The notes under the pieces were generated by a model. The model made no database searches and was not told the origin of the DNA. It worked only from the letters and a program-made list of their open reading frames with translations. Positions 21,611 to 33,308 of a stretch of DNA of 64,000 bases are shown here, piece after piece. Position 1 is the first letter of the stretch, and every line of letters begins with the position of its first letter. A program made the position numbers and the translations under genes. Location of the stretch: positions 31,293,305-31,357,304 of the forward strand of contig CM060961.1 of assembly GCA_030765045.1 (NCBI GenBank). The letters are read 5' to 3'. This DNA comes from Tenodera sinensis (taxonomy: Eukaryota > Arthropoda > Insecta > Mantodea > Mantidae).

Positions 21611-21923
21611 AAGAGGTAGAACTGGAACTTAAAAATTCAATGCCACAACTGGGATTTGAACCACAGACCTTCCGCTTGCCGGGCGGACGCTCTAACCACT
21701 GAGCTATTGTGACAAACTGCTTGAGAATTTAATGCCATTCTGGCAGTTTGTCACAATAGCTCAGTGGTTAGAGCGTCCGCCCGGCAAGCGGAAGGTCTGT
21801 GGTTCAAATCCCAGTTGTGGCATTGAATTTTTAAGTTCCAGTTCTACCTCTTAAACTTTGCCCACACACGGCTTGTGTGTTTAAAAACACCAACAGTAAG
21901 TTTGTTGGCATAAATAAATAATA
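21611..21923. mobile_element. Palindromic SINE composite with 11-bp TSD
   Basis: ATACAGAGAAC occurs at 21600-21610 and 21924-21934. Between lie an inverted tRNA-like head (21611-21720, starting AAGAGGTAGAACTGG) and a direct head plus tail (21721-21923, ending ATAAATAAATAAT). The two heads form an inverted repeat of about 100 bp. The left edge is the same sequence position (AAGAGGTAG) at which the composites at 881-1515 and 33309-33530 stop. Confidence 0.85.
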
Positions 21924-22379
21924 ATACAGAGAACAGTTCATAGTTGTGTGATTTTTGTGGGCCAAGGGACTGTCCCTGGAGGAAGTTCATCATGAAATGC
22001 ATCCCATATACAGTGAGAAATGTATCTGACAGAAAGTTATGTTCAATTGAATACAGAAATTCAACAAAGCACAAGAAAGAATTAGAGCATGCTGATTACC
22101 CTCTGGAGTTTTCCAGTGATACCATATTGCAACATTTAGTAGAAATGATCTGTGAAGACCATTGTATCAAAATCAATGATGTGGCATGTGCACTTAGTTG
22201 TTATCACAGAATGTCATACATTGTTCATAAGTAATTGAAGTTTTATAAAGTTTTGTCAGTTGACTCCAGAACACAAAAAGAACAGAATGGCTTTCCATGT
22301 AGACCTCATGTGTTACAATGAATAAGAAGATGATTCCTAATGCAGATCATTACAGTTAATATTTCCCCGTGGGAATATA

Positions 22380-23110
22380 CTCTTTTTAATTTATACATGG
22401 ACAAAATTGTCAGGAAAGGGCAGCTAACATTAAATAATTTTAGTACTAAAATCTCTGTAGATACACATATTTGCTGACAACCAGACTATAATGGCTTCCT
22501 CAGAGAATGATTTACAGAGCTCCATTTTTAAACTATACACGATTGCAAAAGACTACAACCTAGAAATTTCTTCAACAAAACAAAAGTTACGGCCCTGCAA
22601 GGCAAAGAAATAAAAAGAACAGAAACAGTGCTGAATGAAAGAACACTAGGACAAGTAAAAGATTTTAATTACCTAGGTGTTTCTTTAGGGTGTAATAGAG
22701 AAAAACATAAACAATAATTTCTAAAGACTTTAGTATTTATGTGGCATCCTTAAAAGAACATTGGGAAAGAAAGCACAGAAGGAAACACATTTAAAGTTTT
22801 ATAAGCTTTATAACTTTTAAAGTTTTATAGAAGCTGCAGAAATGAAATATTTACAATTTGTGGCAGGATATACATTAATGGGCAAAAACTGAAGTGAATA
22901 TGTTCGTAAAGAACTAGAAATATTTAGTTTTACAGATAAATAGGGGACAATAGTATGAACATGTCTGTAGAATGGATTCCAATAGAATGTCCTGGAAAAG
23001 TTTGAGTTATTGACTGAGAAGTGGGAAAAAAGACCAAGGATGCCCACAAAAGATATGGATACAGCAGCTTTAATAATTGGAGCCGGAACAAACCAACTAG
23101 GTTTACTCCT
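22380..23110 (+). pseudogene. Degenerate LINE reverse transcriptase, 3' part
   Basis: In shifting frames one reads an altered active-site region FADNQTIMASSENDLQSSIF (FADN where YADD is expected), then YNLEIS and TKVTAL, then VKDFNYLGVSLG, and near 22950 EHVCRMDSNRMSWKSL and KKTKDA. These are the palm, thumb and C-terminal motifs of a non-LTR RT. Several stops and frameshifts make it clearly dead. Clade not assigned. Confidence 0.65.
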
Positions 23111-23239
23111 TGAAAATAGAAGAAGAAGATGATCATTACAGGGGTTGGGTATACAGGTGCCATATTGCTGAAACTTCAGCTTCCTGGTGCATGCTACGAC
23201 TCTGTGGGAACTGTGATAGGCCATACATAGCAAATGACC

Positions 23240-23490
23240 TAACTTGTTCTGGATGACAATGTGTATCCTCACACAGCGAGACTAATGCAGGAATTACTGC
23301 AAACATTTCATTGGGAACACGCCTACAAGCCCAACTTAAACCCCAGCGATTTTCATCTGAGTAGAAGCATTTTAAAGGCAAAGATGCCATAGTCTGAGAG
23401 CTCATTCATTGGATGTGATTGAATTCTTTGCTGCAGGGCTTTCAAACAATGGGATGTGTTTAAATGTAGAGGAGGAGTATCTTGAAAATT
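23240..23490 (+). pseudogene. mariner-like transposase C-terminal relic
   Basis: One frame gives LDDNVYPHTARLMQELLQTF and KPNLNPSDFHL, matching the mariner catalytic 'DNA.PH...' and 'SPDLAPSDYHLF' blocks. The last catalytic Asp block is altered (KPNLNPSDFH). The remainder is broken. From 23491 to 24436 nothing else is recognised. Confidence 0.65.
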
Positions 23491-24436
23491 AAAATAAATT
23501 TGTAGGCTGGTGTTCATAATGCTAATGTTACCATCTCGTTTTATGACTTATTTATTCATTCTCTCTCAAATCTCTTGTGGTTTCATTAGTCAGTCCCTCT
23601 TTGTGGAAGTGCTAATTTTGAGAACTAATTTATAGACCTTTCGCATTTTCATACATTGTACATAACAGTGTTACTTGAAGCAAAAAGGAACCATAATATC
23701 TAATACAATTTTTAAATTCTGCAGTTTAAGAACTAGCTATAATCAATTTCAGTAAGTACAGCTGAGCTGCCTCCAAGTTCTAGTAACATTTATAGTCTCT
23801 TGCTCCCCCACACTCTTACCACTTCTCATTTCTCCTCTCTTGCTCAAATGGAACATCGTAACATTTCTGCACAAGGAATGACTCTGTGGCCGTTAGTGCA
23901 ATTATTAATCCAAATCTCAATGTTGATATATTCCAAATAAGTAATTCACTACAAAATGTATAGAAATTATGAATGAAAATGGTACTTTCATGCTAGAAAG
24001 TTTTTATTTTCAATATAGTGAATAAAATGAGCCATATTTAGATCACATTCAGCAAATAAACAACATATATCTCTATAATATAATGTACACAGGTCATGTA
24101 CATGCAAAATCCAAGTAGTGGTTTCGTAACTAAAGGGATGTGAGAAGAGAGAAATTTGAACAACTAATTAATTCCAGAATTACAACTGGAAATTTGCAAT
24201 AAACCTAATAATCCACCCAACATTTAAGAACAGATTAGAAGCCAATGCAAATATAGATTTAACGTTAGGCAACATGAAATCAATGGAAAAATGTACATCA
24301 AAATGTAACATTAAGCAATTGTAGATTAATATATTTTGATCTAAACAATGATTACCCTGCAAACAAAACTAGAGGAATAAAGTATATCATTTTAAAAAAG
24401 CCAACTGAAATAAAATAAAACATTAATTAATAATTT

Positions 24437-24960
24437 ACAACTAAATTATACAGGATTTAACATGGATGAGGAAGCATATAACGTAGTAACAGCTTTGCAG
24501 AAGGTTCTTTGCAAAACTGTGCCCAAAATTAGACAGTGTGATTATAAAAGATAAAATCTGGAATGATTCTCTTCAAAAAGCTAGAACACACACTACAAAA
24601 TTAAGAATCTATCAAGCACCACAGTCACAGATAAATGGAAAATATATTTAGTAAATTAGTAAATTATAAACAAGCAAAGTAGAAATATAAGCAATTACTA
24701 GAAGAGAAATGGAAAAATTCATGGGACTAATTTAATGACACTAAAGAATAATGTATGGGGCATACCCTATAAAATAAAATTTGAAACACTAGAAACATTA
24801 TTAACACTGAACAAAGGAACTGGAGACTCAACCCTTTCATTGTGAATGTTAGAACAGCTCTGTCAGCAGTAATCACTGCTCTCCTTGTGGATGATGTAGC
24901 ATTGCTGATGCATAGAAGTGGACAAAACAACTCATTATGCACAAAGAAGAAGGTTAAGAA
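24437..24960 (+). pseudogene. LINE reverse transcriptase relic
   Basis: Broken frames show NNVWGIPYKIKFETLETL and, further on, LLVDDVALLMHRSG, which fits the RT active-site block (YADDVALL, with the Tyr-Ala changed). Weaker than the other RT relics. Confidence 0.5.
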
Positions 24961-25085
24961 TATACTAACTGATGTTTAGTTAAAATAAGTCAGCAAGGAG
25001 AGTCTGTGAGCTTGTTAATACTTCAGCAGTGGAAGGATGAATAAAAGACGAAAGAATCAATAAACATATAATTATAGCAATAACT

Positions 25086-25215
25086 TAGAGACTATAAGCT
25101 TCACTTATCTTAGTATCTGCTGCAAGTTCTTGAAATCCAAGATAACTGAAGCTTATAGTCTCTTAGTTATCACAATTATAGATTTACATTTCTTCACTAC
25201 TACTAGCTTCAGCTT
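25086..25215. repeat. Short hairpin copy of the foldback repeat family
   Basis: TTAGAGACTATAAGCTTCAC is mirrored by GAAGCTTATAGTCTCTTAG about 60 bases on, followed by the CTTCAGCTTTTTCATTATATAG end also seen at 16830. Confidence 0.6.
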
Positions 25216-25586
25216 TTTCATTATATAGTCAATAAACATATTATTAAATAAACTTTTACAGAAACTTGGTGCCACATAAGATGAAGATGTGCATATACAC
25301 TACTCAAAACAGTTAGACAAAAGTGTGAGCATATACATTGCTGCAGTATGGGTTTAGGGCCATAAATATTTTTATACAGAATGCTTAATCCTTTATTTAA
25401 TAGCAGTGCACATCTTGTTACCTGTCACTACAAACAAGGCAACTCCAAGCCAAAATTACAGTAATGTTGAAAGTAAAGTGGCGTTCAATGATTAGCATTG
25501 TCAGATATTGACATCTAGTGTTTGAGTATTAAGAATTCACCTTTGTACTCTTTGTGTACATTTAGTCAGTCAACATGAGACAGTAA

Positions 25587-25957
25587 GGCGGCGCTGTGGC
25601 CGAGCGATTAGACTGTTTGCCTAACACCAAGCAGCCTGGGTTCTATTCCAGGGACCTGTATGTGGTATTTGTGGTGGATGAAGTGGCATCTGGGCAGGTT
25701 TCTCCAGTTTTCCCTGCCACTTATTGTACCAACTGTTCCATCATCACCTTTCCAATCATACATTTCACCTGCATTTCATATCATCCTCTTCCTCACTATC
25801 ATACCTGGTGTTGGGCGACCACCCACTTCCAGATCTTCACTCTGTCCAGTCCATAGGTTCATCTGCTCCCCAACAGGCATCTGACCCTCGGGAAGTCCTA
25901 GGGGTTGTCAGTCCTCCATACAGCAAGGGTAATCAGATAAAGAAGAAGAAGAACATA
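25587..25957 (+). mobile_element. tRNA-headed SINE, third family, + copy
   Basis: The head reads GCTGTGGCCGAGCGATTAGA, then GGGTTCTATTCCAGG (A- and B-box-like). A roughly 300-bp body and a GAAGAAGAAGAA tail follow. The body is the same as that of the opposite-strand copy at 26547-27000 (shared TTTCTCCAGTTTTCCCT-like and CATTTCATATCATCCTCTTC segments). Confidence 0.75.
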
Positions 25958-26045
25958 ATGAGGCAGAAACAGTTCAAGTGGTCACAGTGCTACAGGAAGG
26001 TAGGACTATTCGTGCAGGGCTTCTGAGCTTAATCCATTATTGGAT

Positions 26046-26134
26046 CTGGGGTGCTACAGGACGGTTTTGGACACATTTCTACAGCTGAACTCAATAGGGT
26101 TAAATGTGTCCAAAACCGTCCTGTAGCACCCCAG
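26046..26134. repeat. Perfect hairpin: 33-bp arms, 23-nt loop
   Basis: 26046-26078 and 26102-26134 are exact reverse complements (CTGGGGTGCTACAGGACGG at the outer end). It lies inside the Tc1/mariner-type element. With its exact arms it could yield a hairpin RNA if transcribed. Confidence 0.9.
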
Positions 26135-26546
26135 ACTCTTCAGCATCTTGCATATGTTCTAGTCAAAAATGGGGAAACAAACCACAGGATGATGTGCTTA
26201 GATTGACCAGGAGTATGTCTGAAAATGTGAGGCACTATTTCATGCACATGAAATGTCTGATATAAAAATGTCTTTTATGGGCAAACATGAACTGAAATGA
26301 ACTGAAATTAGCTTTCAACATTATCACCAATTTCTCCTTGAAGCTTCCTTGTGCATAGTGACAGGTAAACAAGATATGCACTGCTGTTAAATAAGGGTTT
26401 ACGCATTCTGTATAACAATATTTAAACACCCTAAACCCAGCTACTGCAGCAATGCATATGTTCATACTTTTGTCCCCTTAACTGTATTGAGCAGTGTATT
26501 AAAAGGAAATGAGATGAAAAGGCAATATACGAAACTTCTTTCTTTC

Positions 26547-27000
26547 CCTGATTACCCTTCCCTTATGTAGGACTTACACCCCCTAGGACTTACAAGCCAA
26601 CCTAAGGTCAGACGCCTGTCGGGAGCAAAGGGACCTCTGGAACAGACAGTGCACACCTGGAAGCAGGTGGTCAGCCAAGCACCACGTATGACAGTGAGGA
26701 AGAGGATGATATGAAATACTGGCGAAATGGATGATTGGAAGGGTGATAATGGAGCAATTGGTGGAATGAATGGCAGGGGAAACTGGAGAACTGGAGAAAA
26801 CCTACCCAGACGCAGCTTCGCCCACCATGAATACCACATGCAGGTCCCGCCTAGGTGGGCGCCACCATTATACTTCCAGACTCAGGGAAGGATGGGGAAT
26901 AATCTTGGCTGGAGAAAAAATTACTAGCCCCCTGCTGGGAATCGAAACCATCCCAGGTTGGTAGAGCAGCAGGTGCTCTACCAACTACGCTATGGGGCCA
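26547..27000 (-). mobile_element. tRNA-headed SINE, third family, - copy
   Basis: On the - strand it starts GGCCCCATAGCGTAGTTGGT, with a tRNA-like B box GGTTTCGATTCC, and runs through the same body as 25587-25957 to a short tail near 26547. The two copies sit in opposite orientation about 600 bp apart. Confidence 0.75.
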
Positions 27001-27074
27001 GCCATAATATACAAAACATCAGAATAAATTATCTGTTTAATTAATTTCAACTTGAAAGAAGTTAGTAACAATGA

Positions 27075-27740
27075 AGCTTATAATTCTTCTTCTCCTTCTC
27101 CTCCTCCTGCTCCTCCTTCTCCTTCTTCTCCTTCTGCTTCTTCTGCTTCTTCTTCTTCTTCTTCATGGTTTAGGCTATGCAGCCTGTTCCGGTGAAGTCA
27201 TCAGTGGAGCCCATCTTCTGCGAGGTCGGCCAACATCTCGTGTTCCTCTTGGCTTATATAGAAAGGTCCTCTTAGGTATCCTTTCTTCACTCATCCTCAT
27301 TAAATGTGCTGTCCATTTCTTGTTATTTGTTTTAATTTTGTCTTCTAATTTATATATATTTAGTTCTTCTCTTATTATCTCATTTCATATTCTGTCTGCT
27401 CTTGTGCAGCCTTTCACATTCCGCAGAAATAACATTTTCGCTGCCTGTATTCTACTACTATCCTTTGATTTTACTACCCAACTTTCGCTTCCATATAGCA
27501 AGGAAGGAACAGCCAATGTTTTATATAACTTAAGTTTAGAGTCTTCTTGTTTTCAGACCTAAAGTTCTTTTAAGGGTTTATAGCCTGGAATTTATATATT
27601 TTGTTTTCTATATCTTTATCTTCTTTGTATGTAATACCGCACCTTAAATACTTAAAGTGTGCTAATTGTTCCACTATTTTATTTTCCAAAACAATTTTAG
27701 TTCTTACCAATGAATTGCTTTTGATTTACTTACTGATATT
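27075..27740 (-). pseudogene. LINE ORF2 C-terminal relic with (GAA)n-type tail
   Basis: On the - strand one reads HFKYLRCGITYKEDKDIENK, then after a break KLYKTLAVPSLLYGSESWVV, then HLMRMSEERIPKR, then GTRDVGRPRRRWAPL. These are thumb and C-terminal landmarks of a non-LTR RT. The 3' end runs into an AAGAAGAAG-rich tract (seen as CTT/CTC repeats at 27079-27165), likely an expanded tail. The + strand reading of that tract as a leucine-rich protein is an artefact. Confidence 0.7.
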
Positions 27741-27834
27741 TTGCAGTTATATCTATTGGCCACCAAGCTTATAATAATTATTTGAGTAAATTTTTACCAC
27801 AAAACTCCTCTTACACTTTTAAGACTTGGACTTG

Positions 27835-28005
27835 GTTCAAGAGCTACAAGACCTACAAGGAAACATGTAATAAAATCATTTCTGCAAATGTTTATCTTGA
27901 TTAACTGAAGTAGATAGAAGAATAAGCATTTTTAAGAATAGTTCATACAGCTAGTAGAGAAGTAGAGAAAATTGGAAAATCATGTGAGTGCAACTCTTTT
28001 TTTTC
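27835..28005 (+). repeat. Copy of the dispersed repeat also found at 49380-51090
   Basis: Shares CTACAAGGAA, TTCTGCAAATGTTTATCTTG and ATGTGAGTGCAACNC-like words with 50090-50220 and 50955-51085. Confidence 0.55.
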
Positions 28006-28128
28006 CTGCACTCCATCCATCCTTGACATTTAATCAAAAAGATAAGTTCTATAATTCAGTTAATGGTGTTAAACCTTTGATGGTTCTTATCAATAATTGT
28101 AGTTCCTGCAACCTCTCTAATCTTCTTA

Positions 28129-28161
<33 letters not shown>

Positions 28162-28329
28162 ATTATTATTGTTCTGCTGTTACAATTCGTAATGGTGTTT
28201 CTAGTATTAATCTATCTTTCTTTGTGAATTTACTTACTATTTTTATTCATTTATCTAAGTGTTTGTACAATATTTCATGCCTTATAATTCTTGTTCTTCT
28301 TTTCCTCTCCTTTATGCCCTTTTGAGTGT

Positions 28330-28700
28330 TGGGCTTCCTCAGCCGATCATGATCCATTTCGTATATTTTGTCCTGTCCCTAGCTAGCTGTTTAGCTTCTC
28401 TCAAAGTCTTTCCTTTCTTATTCACTATTTTCTCCACACAATCGCTCCATTCTATTCTTGGTCATCCTCTCCCTCTTCTTCCTTTCCCTCTGACCTCCAA
28501 TACCGGTTTCAGTTTCCTGCTCTCATCCATCCTGTTTATGTGTCCAAACCATCTTAAAACATTTGTCTATCTTTTTTATTACTGGTTCTTGATTAAAGAT
28601 ATTCCTTATTTGACAGTTCCTTATAATTCTTTCTAGTTTAAATCCATCCAATGTTCTTCTCTCTTCTTCCAATTGGTTATTATATTTGAAGTGTTCTAAA
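28330..28700 (-). pseudogene. Second LINE ORF2 C-terminal fragment
   Basis: The - strand gives KLERIIRNCQIRNIF, then a Lys/Arg-rich region and GKTLREAKQLARDR followed by KYTKWIMIG, the common ending of non-LTR polyproteins. Frames are broken. A T-run of about 30 (28130-28157) lies just beyond, in sequence with no other recognised feature. Confidence 0.5.
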
Positions 28701-29152
28701 CATTATATTCTGATGTTGCTAGATTTTTACATAGTGTGCATATTATTATTAATTGTTTTCATAATTTTGAACCAATAAGCCTTAGAGGAACTATGCCCTA
28801 CCAGGTAGTGTAATAGTCCTTTTTGCAATACTTGATATGTAAGTTAATCATTGCTAACATATACTTGGTAGAGTAAGCTAAATTTACAATTCATTTATCA
28901 ATTCCCATGGCAGCAAGTAGTAGTAGTAGTAGTAGGGCTTTAGGGGGCACAACTGCTAAGGTCATTAGTGCCCAAACAGAACAATGGCAAAAACCATAAA
29001 AGCTAAACCTGCAGGTCTAAAACATTAAAACATTAAAACGTCACCAAAACAGTGCCAGCAACCGTAAAAGTAGAGCGAAACAGATGACACTAGAGGAGAG
29101 ATAAAACCGAAGCTCACAACCATTTTAAAATAAACATAGTAAAAACAATGAG

Positions 29153-30083
29153 TCAAATATGGTCGTGCAGGCCACTAAGATGGATAAAATTCAACAGATG
29201 CTCTACGGCACTTGAAGTATCTGCCAGCACTTCAGCAAGGGTGAGCGGCAGACCCATGGACACACATAATCGAGTTAAAAACTGGCACTGAACTAAAACA
29301 TGCCGCACCGTCAAAGGCTCATGACAATAAGCACAGAGCGGCGTGGCATCTGAAGATAAAAGGTGACTGTGACTAAAACGGCAGTGCCCGATGTGCAATT
29401 TGGTTAAAATCACTTCCTCTCAGCGACAGGCACGCGAGGAAGTCCTCCAGGTGGTAGGAAGGGGCTTCACCTCCTTAAGTTTGTTCCTCTGAATATCCGA
29501 CCACTCCGCCTGCCAACAAGAAAAGATAAAAGTGCGTAAAACCACGCTAAAATCTTCAGAAGGAACAGAAGAGCTAAAACACCTGGGAGCTAAAACTGCT
29601 GCCTTAGCCCCAGCATCGGCAGCCTCATTGCCCTCTAAACCTACATGTCCAGGTACCCACAAGAAAGCCATTCTAGCGCCAGCACTAGCGAGGGAATGAA
29701 GGCAATCCTGGATACGCTGTACCAGGGGATGGTAATGGTATAGCGACCGTAGGCTCTGCAAAGCACTCAAAGAATCAGAACAGATAACCCAGTGCTCTAA
29801 GGCTTGCCGATGAATATATAAAAGAGCTTGGTAGATACCAAAAGCTCAGCAGTAAAAATCGAGCACTGCCCTAAAAGACGAAATTTAAAGTTCCGACAAT
29901 CATGAATAAAAGCACATCCCACTCCCCGATTGTCCTTCGAACCATCAGTGTAGATAAAAGAGCTCTCAGCAAACTGCATCTGAAGGGCTAAAAAGGCGGA
30001 ACGAAGAACCGAAGCTGGCGTCAGCGACTTCGGCAGGGACATTAACCCAGTTCGACAGGGATAGCAGATTGTGAGATTCAAGG
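29153..30083 (-). pseudogene. I-type LINE RNase H and C-terminal region
   Basis: The fragments read YTDGSKDNRGVGCAF (first catalytic Asp of RNase H), then after breaks LWVPGHVGLEGNEAADAGAK (the His and last Asp), then CAYCHEPLTVRHVLVQC (a C-terminal CCHC-like motif), the normal order for I-type ORF2. Stops and frameshifts separate them. Confidence 0.8.
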
Positions 30084-31155
30084 TCACCACGTCAATCGCC
30101 CGTTAATCATGCGCTCCATCACCTTGCAGATGCAACTGGTGAGGGAGATCGGACGATAACTAGAAGGTAAATGTGGATCCTTTCCAGGTTTTAAAATTGG
30201 GACGATGGTGGCCTCGCGCCAAACGGATGGAAAAGTAGAAGTGCACCAGAAGTGGTTATATACTTCTAAGAGAAACTGTTTGCCAGTCAAGGGGAGCTGC
30301 TGCAGCATGACGATAAGAACACCATCCGGCCCAGGCACGGAGGGTCGCGAAGAAATAAGGGCACGATCCAGCTCCTGCATGGTAAAAACGGCGTTATAAC
30401 ACTCGCGGTTAAGGGAATAGAAGGAAAGTTCCTGAGACTCCACCCGGTTCTTGATGGGCAAAAACTGTGGCGGCTAATGTGATGAGCTGGAAAAACCAGC
30501 AAATGCGTTACCCAGAGCGCCAGCAACATACCTGGGACAAACTAGGATGTCATTTAGAAGTCGCAGACCAGGAACAGCCGGCCACACGACGAAGCTTCTC
30601 CCACACGACAGCTGACGGTATGGCACGATTAAAAGACTCCACAAAGCGACGCCAGGACGCCCACTTACTATCCTGTATAATGCGACGAGTCCGGGCGCGT
30701 AGACGCTTGAAGTTGACCAGATTATCCAAGGTAGGGCGGCGACGGAATACCCTTAGCGCAGCCCACCGTACACGAATCAACGCCCGGCATTCGTCAGTCC
30801 ACCAAGGGACGGGTAAACGCCGCGGGCGGACACACGACCGAGGGACAGCCCGTTCGGCAGCGGAAATAATCACAAACGTAAGGTGAGCCACCATCTGTTC
30901 AACATCGGGAAAGAGCCGGTCGTCAAATTCGGCTAAACTGGAAAAAAGGGGCCAGTTCGCTTTGTGGAGCTGCCAGATGGGTACACGTGACGATGGCACA
31001 TAGTGGGAAAGGAGGCTGGTCAGGCAGGGAAAATGGTCGCTAGAGAAGGTGTCAGAGACGACGTTCCACGCAAAACGATGTGCAAGTTGTGCTGAACACA
31101 CAGATAAGTAAATGAGAAAGAGAGCCTGTAGAAAGAGAAACAAAAATAGGTTCAC
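30084..31155 (-). pseudogene. I-type LINE endonuclease end plus partial RT
   Basis: The 31155-30550 segment begins at the last endonuclease motif (SDHFPCLTSLL) and continues through PWWTDECRALIR and WASWRRFVESF. The next piece (30461-30084) has SSRPSVPGPDG, ILKPGKDPHLPSSYRP and ISLTSCICKVMERMING. The palm with YADD is absent: the sequence jumps into the RNase H linker at about 30090. Most of the endonuclease is also missing. Confidence 0.8.
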
Positions 31156-31193
31156 CAGTATTAAGAAGGGAAAGATTGTTGCGAGTGAAAAAC

Positions 31194-32094
31194 TCAGAAA
31201 GGAGCGACGGCAGTGAATGTTATAGGGCTCGTCTGAGTACCCACGTCGTGTTTAGGCACTTGGCTGGAGACCACGGAGCTGAAGGTACCGAATTTCAATA
31301 AGGTAGGCTGGCAAGCAAGATGTCGTTTGCGGGCCTCGGTAAAGGAAAGAAGTTCTTTTACTCGCAGCTCCTGGATAGCCTTTTCATCCAGATAACGTGG
31401 ACAATCACGCGAAGAAGCAGCATGGGTAACTCGACAATTCACACAAGAAGGCACAGATGGACAAGCCCCTTCGTGAGCATCCTTCCCACACTAAACGCAA
31501 ACAGGGATGGTGGTCTTGCAATATGACTTAGTGTGGCCATAGCGTTGGCACTGAAAGCAACACATAGGCTGTGGGATATACAGACGAACGTTAATTACTT
31601 CATATCTTGCCTTAAATTTGGTTGGGAGATCCAGCCGATCGAAAGTGATGAACAGGGTGTTGGTGGCTACCTGGACACCATCCCTCAGCGTACGCACTTG
31701 ATGAACTTCGGTTACACCCTGGTCCACAAGATAACCCTTGATCTCCTCTTCCACCATACCATCCAACAACTGGGTGGTGATGACGCCCTTGGCATAATTG
31801 CGATGGCGATGCTTTTCCACCTGGATAGGATACCCATGCAGAAGCTTCACCTTCAAAATCTTCTCAAACTGCGTGGTAGTAAGTTTCGACAAGGAGCGAA
31901 CCATTCCGAAGTCTATTACAAGATTTCACCGGACCAGCAATTTTATCAAGACCCAACTGTATGATAAATGAGTTGACCTTGAGAAATGTCTGAGCCTCTT
32001 CTGATCTGTGGATAACTAGGTAACGAGCCATTGACACGTTTACCTCTCTTTCTTCTGGTACCTGATGCTTGTGTTTAATGTTATTGTTTGCCAT
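31194..32094 (-). pseudogene. I-type LINE ORF1 (gag-like), frameshifted
   Basis: Three readable parts: MANNNIKHKHQVPEEREVN to the 31864 area, then VRSLSKLTTTQFEKILKVK to CFQCQRYGHTKSYC (zinc knuckle), then CVNCRVTHAASSRDC (second knuckle) and a C-terminal tail. One frameshift near 31880 and a stop near 31491 break the frame. The order and knuckles are standard for I/Jockey ORF1. Confidence 0.75.
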
Positions 32095-33308
32095 AAAATA
32101 GCAGCATTAATTTCATCCCCCAGGGTTCCTCACCCACCACAGAGCCCAACAAGGGGTCATCCCACTGGGATGACAGGGCTACACAGGGGATATAGCGGGC
32201 TCGCCGTCCCACTCACCCTGGAGTTCAGTGCAATACCTAATCCTGGCCGATTGACTAGGGGTGGGTTAGTCCTAGCCTCCCAGTTAGGTGAAGCAGAAAC
32301 CAAAGCAGTGTATCGGAAATGTGCACCCTCCCCGGATTCAGAAAAAAAAAACTGTCCCGGGCTCAGATACGCACCACTCAACCACCAGGATAATCCATTC
32401 CACTGACATGGGTCTCCACGCATGGCCTACATGTGGGTGGGCATTTTGACTGACTCCCTCACCACAAAAAGAAGCCCACACTGAGGGAGTCAGTTGGCTC
32501 GGGGCCCCGGGTGCACCAAACCCGGACCTACCATAGTAGGTCTCCCTGGGGGACATGGTAGCAAGGCTAAAACTGGTCATTAATACTTATGGTACCAGTT
32601 GGACTGGTCATTAATCTTACAGTACCAGTAGGAAATGACATAACACCCAACAACATAGTAACCTAATTTGGATGTAGCTTTTCATTTGTTCACGTTGAGA
32701 ATTCATTTTTCTAAATGTCCAATAAAATATGGAAAAGCAATTTTGATTTATTATTGCGTTTTACAGTTTTTGCAAGTATTGCAAAAAGTAATTGGCTATG
32801 AACTGTATGTTACTTATCAGATCTCGAATGCTTGGGAAAACTCGGCCCTGCGGACCTCGTATTCCCACAATGCATTCTCGACCTGATAAGTATCTCTTAC
32901 AGTTCTTAGTATGCAATATACTACTAGCTGGTTATACATGTTTTAAATTTCTCCTTCCATCGATGTTGGGAAAAATGCTGCAAGCATTACCTTCATCAAT
33001 ATTATCCAATTTGTTTGCCAACTTGGCATTGCAATGTCTAATTTCTCTGCAATTTCCACATCTTATCCCAATAATTTATTGTACTCTCAGTAATCGACCC
33101 TTTTTTAACCAATATCATGCCCTCTTAGTTTTATTTGATGCTTTATCAGTGGAACACCAGTAACTCCAACAACACTATGCTTGAGGGCACCTTAATCATA
33201 TCTTTCTTTGCACTGTAAATTAATTAAATATCATAGGAAGGCAATAAATATGTGTTGTACTCACATAGCTTTCTCTACTCACTCTTGCACAAATTATTCT
33301 TACACATG

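Larger units (their letters stand above)
25298..26496. mobile_element. Tc1/mariner-type element with roughly 150-bp terminal inverted repeats
   Basis: The left end CACTACTCAAAACAGTTAG and the right end (complement CACTGCTCAATACAGTTAAG) are matched further in over about 150 bp (for example CATTGCTGCAG, GGGTTTAGGG, ATACAGAATGC and CAGTGCA). Both sides have TA at the junction (25296-25297, 26497-26498). The interior contains a SINE (25587-25957) and a perfect hairpin (26046-26134); a transposase ORF could not be recognised. Confidence 0.7.
28917..32560 (-). mobile_element. Decayed I-type LINE with RNase H, (CTA)n tail
   Basis: A - strand non-LTR element. ORF1 pieces lie at 32094-31194, the endonuclease end and RT at 31155-30084, RNase H and C-terminus at 30090-29153. 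Its 3' terminus is a trinucleotide run seen as GTAGTAGTAG at 28917-28936, after a hairpin-forming terminus GGGGCACAACTGCTAAGGTC (28950-28969). RNase H plus a short tandem tail rather than poly(A) fits the I clade. Most of the endonuclease and the RT active-site part are deleted. The 5' boundary near 32560 is uncertain. Confidence 0.75.

Noticed and set aside
21721..21815. A functional tRNA gene (loop would give anticodon GGC)
   Set aside because: Position 33 is C instead of T, the T stem pairs poorly, and the same sequence is part of a repeated SINE with a TSD.
21944..22234. A 96-residue ORF with CDFCGPRDCPWRKF
   Set aside because: No domain, no splice context, and the flanking sequence is repeats; not supportable as a gene.
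27071..27562. A 163-residue ORF starting with a long leucine run
   Set aside because: It is the antisense of a LINE 3' end whose GAA-rich tail reads as CTT/CTC repeats.
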